From NCBI GenBank assembly GCA_021781695.1, contig JAJXWG010000104.1, positions 1 through 6,161 on the forward strand: a DNA stretch of 6,161 bases, written 5' to 3'. Below are positions 5,284 through 6,161 of this stretch, in pieces (positions within the stretch are counted from its first letter, which is position 1; every line of letters starts with the position of its first letter). Under the pieces are notes generated by a model. It worked only from the letters and a program-made list of their open reading frames with translations. It was not told the DNA's origin and ran no database searches. The stretch comes from Pseudomonadota bacterium (GTDB lineage: Bacteria; Pseudomonadota; Gammaproteobacteria; Burkholderiales; Gallionellaceae). The translations under genes were made by a program, and so were the position numbers.

Positions 5284-6161
5284 TTTGACATCTTGATTGC
5301 GCGAAAACCGATGTCACGGCGCATCTGGCTGCCGTCAAAATGAATTTCATCGGCGATCTGGTAAGCTCGCCGCTGCGCCATGCGCACACTCTCGCCTAAG
5401 GCCGTGATGCAGAGCACCCGCCCGCCGCAGGTTTCAACCTTGCCATCCTTTAACGTCGTTCCGGCGTGAAACACATGCACATCCTCCTCTGCCCTGACTG
5501 GCAATCCTGTGATCACATCGCCGCATCTTGGCGAGTCCGGATAATTGTAAGCCGCCATCACCACGCCCAGCGCGCATCTTCTGTCCCATTCGACCTCGAT
5601 GCCATCCAGCGTGCCGTTCACCGCGTGCTCTACCAGCGTCAGAAGATCGGTCTTCAAGCGCAGCATGATGGGCTGTGTTTCGGGGTCGCCCATGCGGCAG
5701 TTGAATTCCAGAACCTTGATGGTCCCGTCGGGAGAGATCATCAAGCCTGCATACAAAAAACCCGTATAGGTATGCCCTTCCTTTTCCATGCCATGCACAG
5801 TGGGCATGATGACTTCGCGCAGCGCGCGCGCATACACCTCGGGTGTAACGACAGGCGCGGGCGAATACGCGCCCATACCCCCTGTATTGGGCCCCCGGTC
5901 TTCATCCAGCAGGCGCTTGTGATCCTGGCTGGTCGCAAGCGGCAGCACGTTCTTTCCGTCCACCATCACGATGAAGCTCGCCTCCTCGCCGGTCAAAAAT
6001 TCCTCGATCACCACGCGCGCACCGGCATCGCCGAGCTTGTTACCGGACGGGTGCCCGGCCATATGCTCTTTGGACAGCATCATGTCGATCGCCTCATGCG
6101 CCTCGGCAAGCGTCATCGCGACCACCACGCCCTTGCCTGCAGCAAGACCATCTGCCTTGAT
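5280..6161 (-). CDS. purD: Phosphoribosylamine--glycine ligase PurD (GAR synthetase), 5' end outside window
   Basis: PurD joins glycine to 5-phosphoribosylamine with ATP, the second step of de novo purine synthesis. The last 293 residues are present; roughly the first 135 lie beyond the window edge. The fragment begins inside the ATP-grasp domain with IKADGLAAGKGVVVA; the GTG at 6128 is an internal valine codon, not a start. It continues with VVIEEFLTGEEASFIVMVDG, ATSQDHKR, GPNTGGMGAYSPAPVVT (90-106), YTGFLYAGLM and EFNCRMGDPETQP (152-164), whose Glu and Asn bind metal. The C-terminal domain follows, with VFHAGT and GGRVLCITALG, and the end DIGFRAI. Compared with E. coli there is an insertion of about nine residues near fragment positions 30-41 (SKEHMAGHPSGN) in the ATP-grasp loop. 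The stop overlaps the tsaC ATG, indicating coupled translation. Confidence 0.98.
   Translation of the reverse strand: MKADGLAAGKGVVVAMTLAEAHEAIDMMLSKEHMAGHPSGNKLGDAGARVVIEEFLTGEEASFIVMVDGKNVLPLATSQDHKRLLDEDRGPNTGGMGAYSPAPVVTPEVYARALREVIMPTVHGMEKEGHTYTGFLYAGLMISPDGTIKVLEFNCRMGDPETQPIMLRLKTDLLTLVEHAVNGTLDGIEVEWDRRCALGVVMAAYNYPDSPRCGDVITGLPVRAEEDVHVFHAGTTLKDGKVETCGGRVLCITALGESVRMAQRRAYQIADEIHFDGSQMRRDIGFRAIKMSK

Overview
The window is an ordinary stretch of chromosome from a Gram-negative proteobacterium. It is most likely a betaproteobacterium near the Nitrosomonadales/Gallionellaceae; this is inferred from gene order, protein style and moderately high GC, not from any search. Two gene strings converge near position 3120-3130. 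Coding density is very high, no gap exceeds 80 bases, and no tRNA, rRNA, CRISPR array, insertion sequence or phage gene is visible.

Plus-strand string (1-3119): the 3' end of recG (DNA branch-migration helicase), then ubiC (chorismate lyase), ubiA (4-hydroxybenzoate polyprenyltransferase), a class I SAM-dependent methyltransferase whose ATG overlaps the ubiA stop codon, and a small stand-alone cyclic-nucleotide-binding-domain protein. UbiC and UbiA are the first two committed steps of ubiquinone synthesis: chorismate to 4-hydroxybenzoate, then prenylation. The methyltransferase is translationally coupled to ubiA and its substrate is unknown.

Minus-strand string (6161-3131, transcribed right to left): the 3' two-thirds of purD (GAR synthetase, purine synthesis), tsaC (threonylcarbamoyl-AMP synthase, tRNA t6A modification), hemF (oxygen-dependent coproporphyrinogen III oxidase, heme synthesis) and a second, unrelated class I methyltransferase. 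Spacing is tight: an ATGA overlap, then 46 bp, then 25 bp. HemF together with ubiquinone synthesis implies aerobic or microaerobic respiration.

The most unusual item is a 19-bp inverted repeat (18/19 matching) that frames the ubiC-ubiA junction. Its left arm contains the ubiC stop codon and its right arm ends four bases before the ubiA ATG, where no Shine-Dalgarno sequence is visible. A second, smaller set of nested dyads lies in front of the cyclic-nucleotide-binding gene. Other points are an atypical central motif in TsaC, a short insertion in PurD and two uncharacterised methyltransferases. I see no convincing new multi-gene system; the genes are mainly housekeeping.
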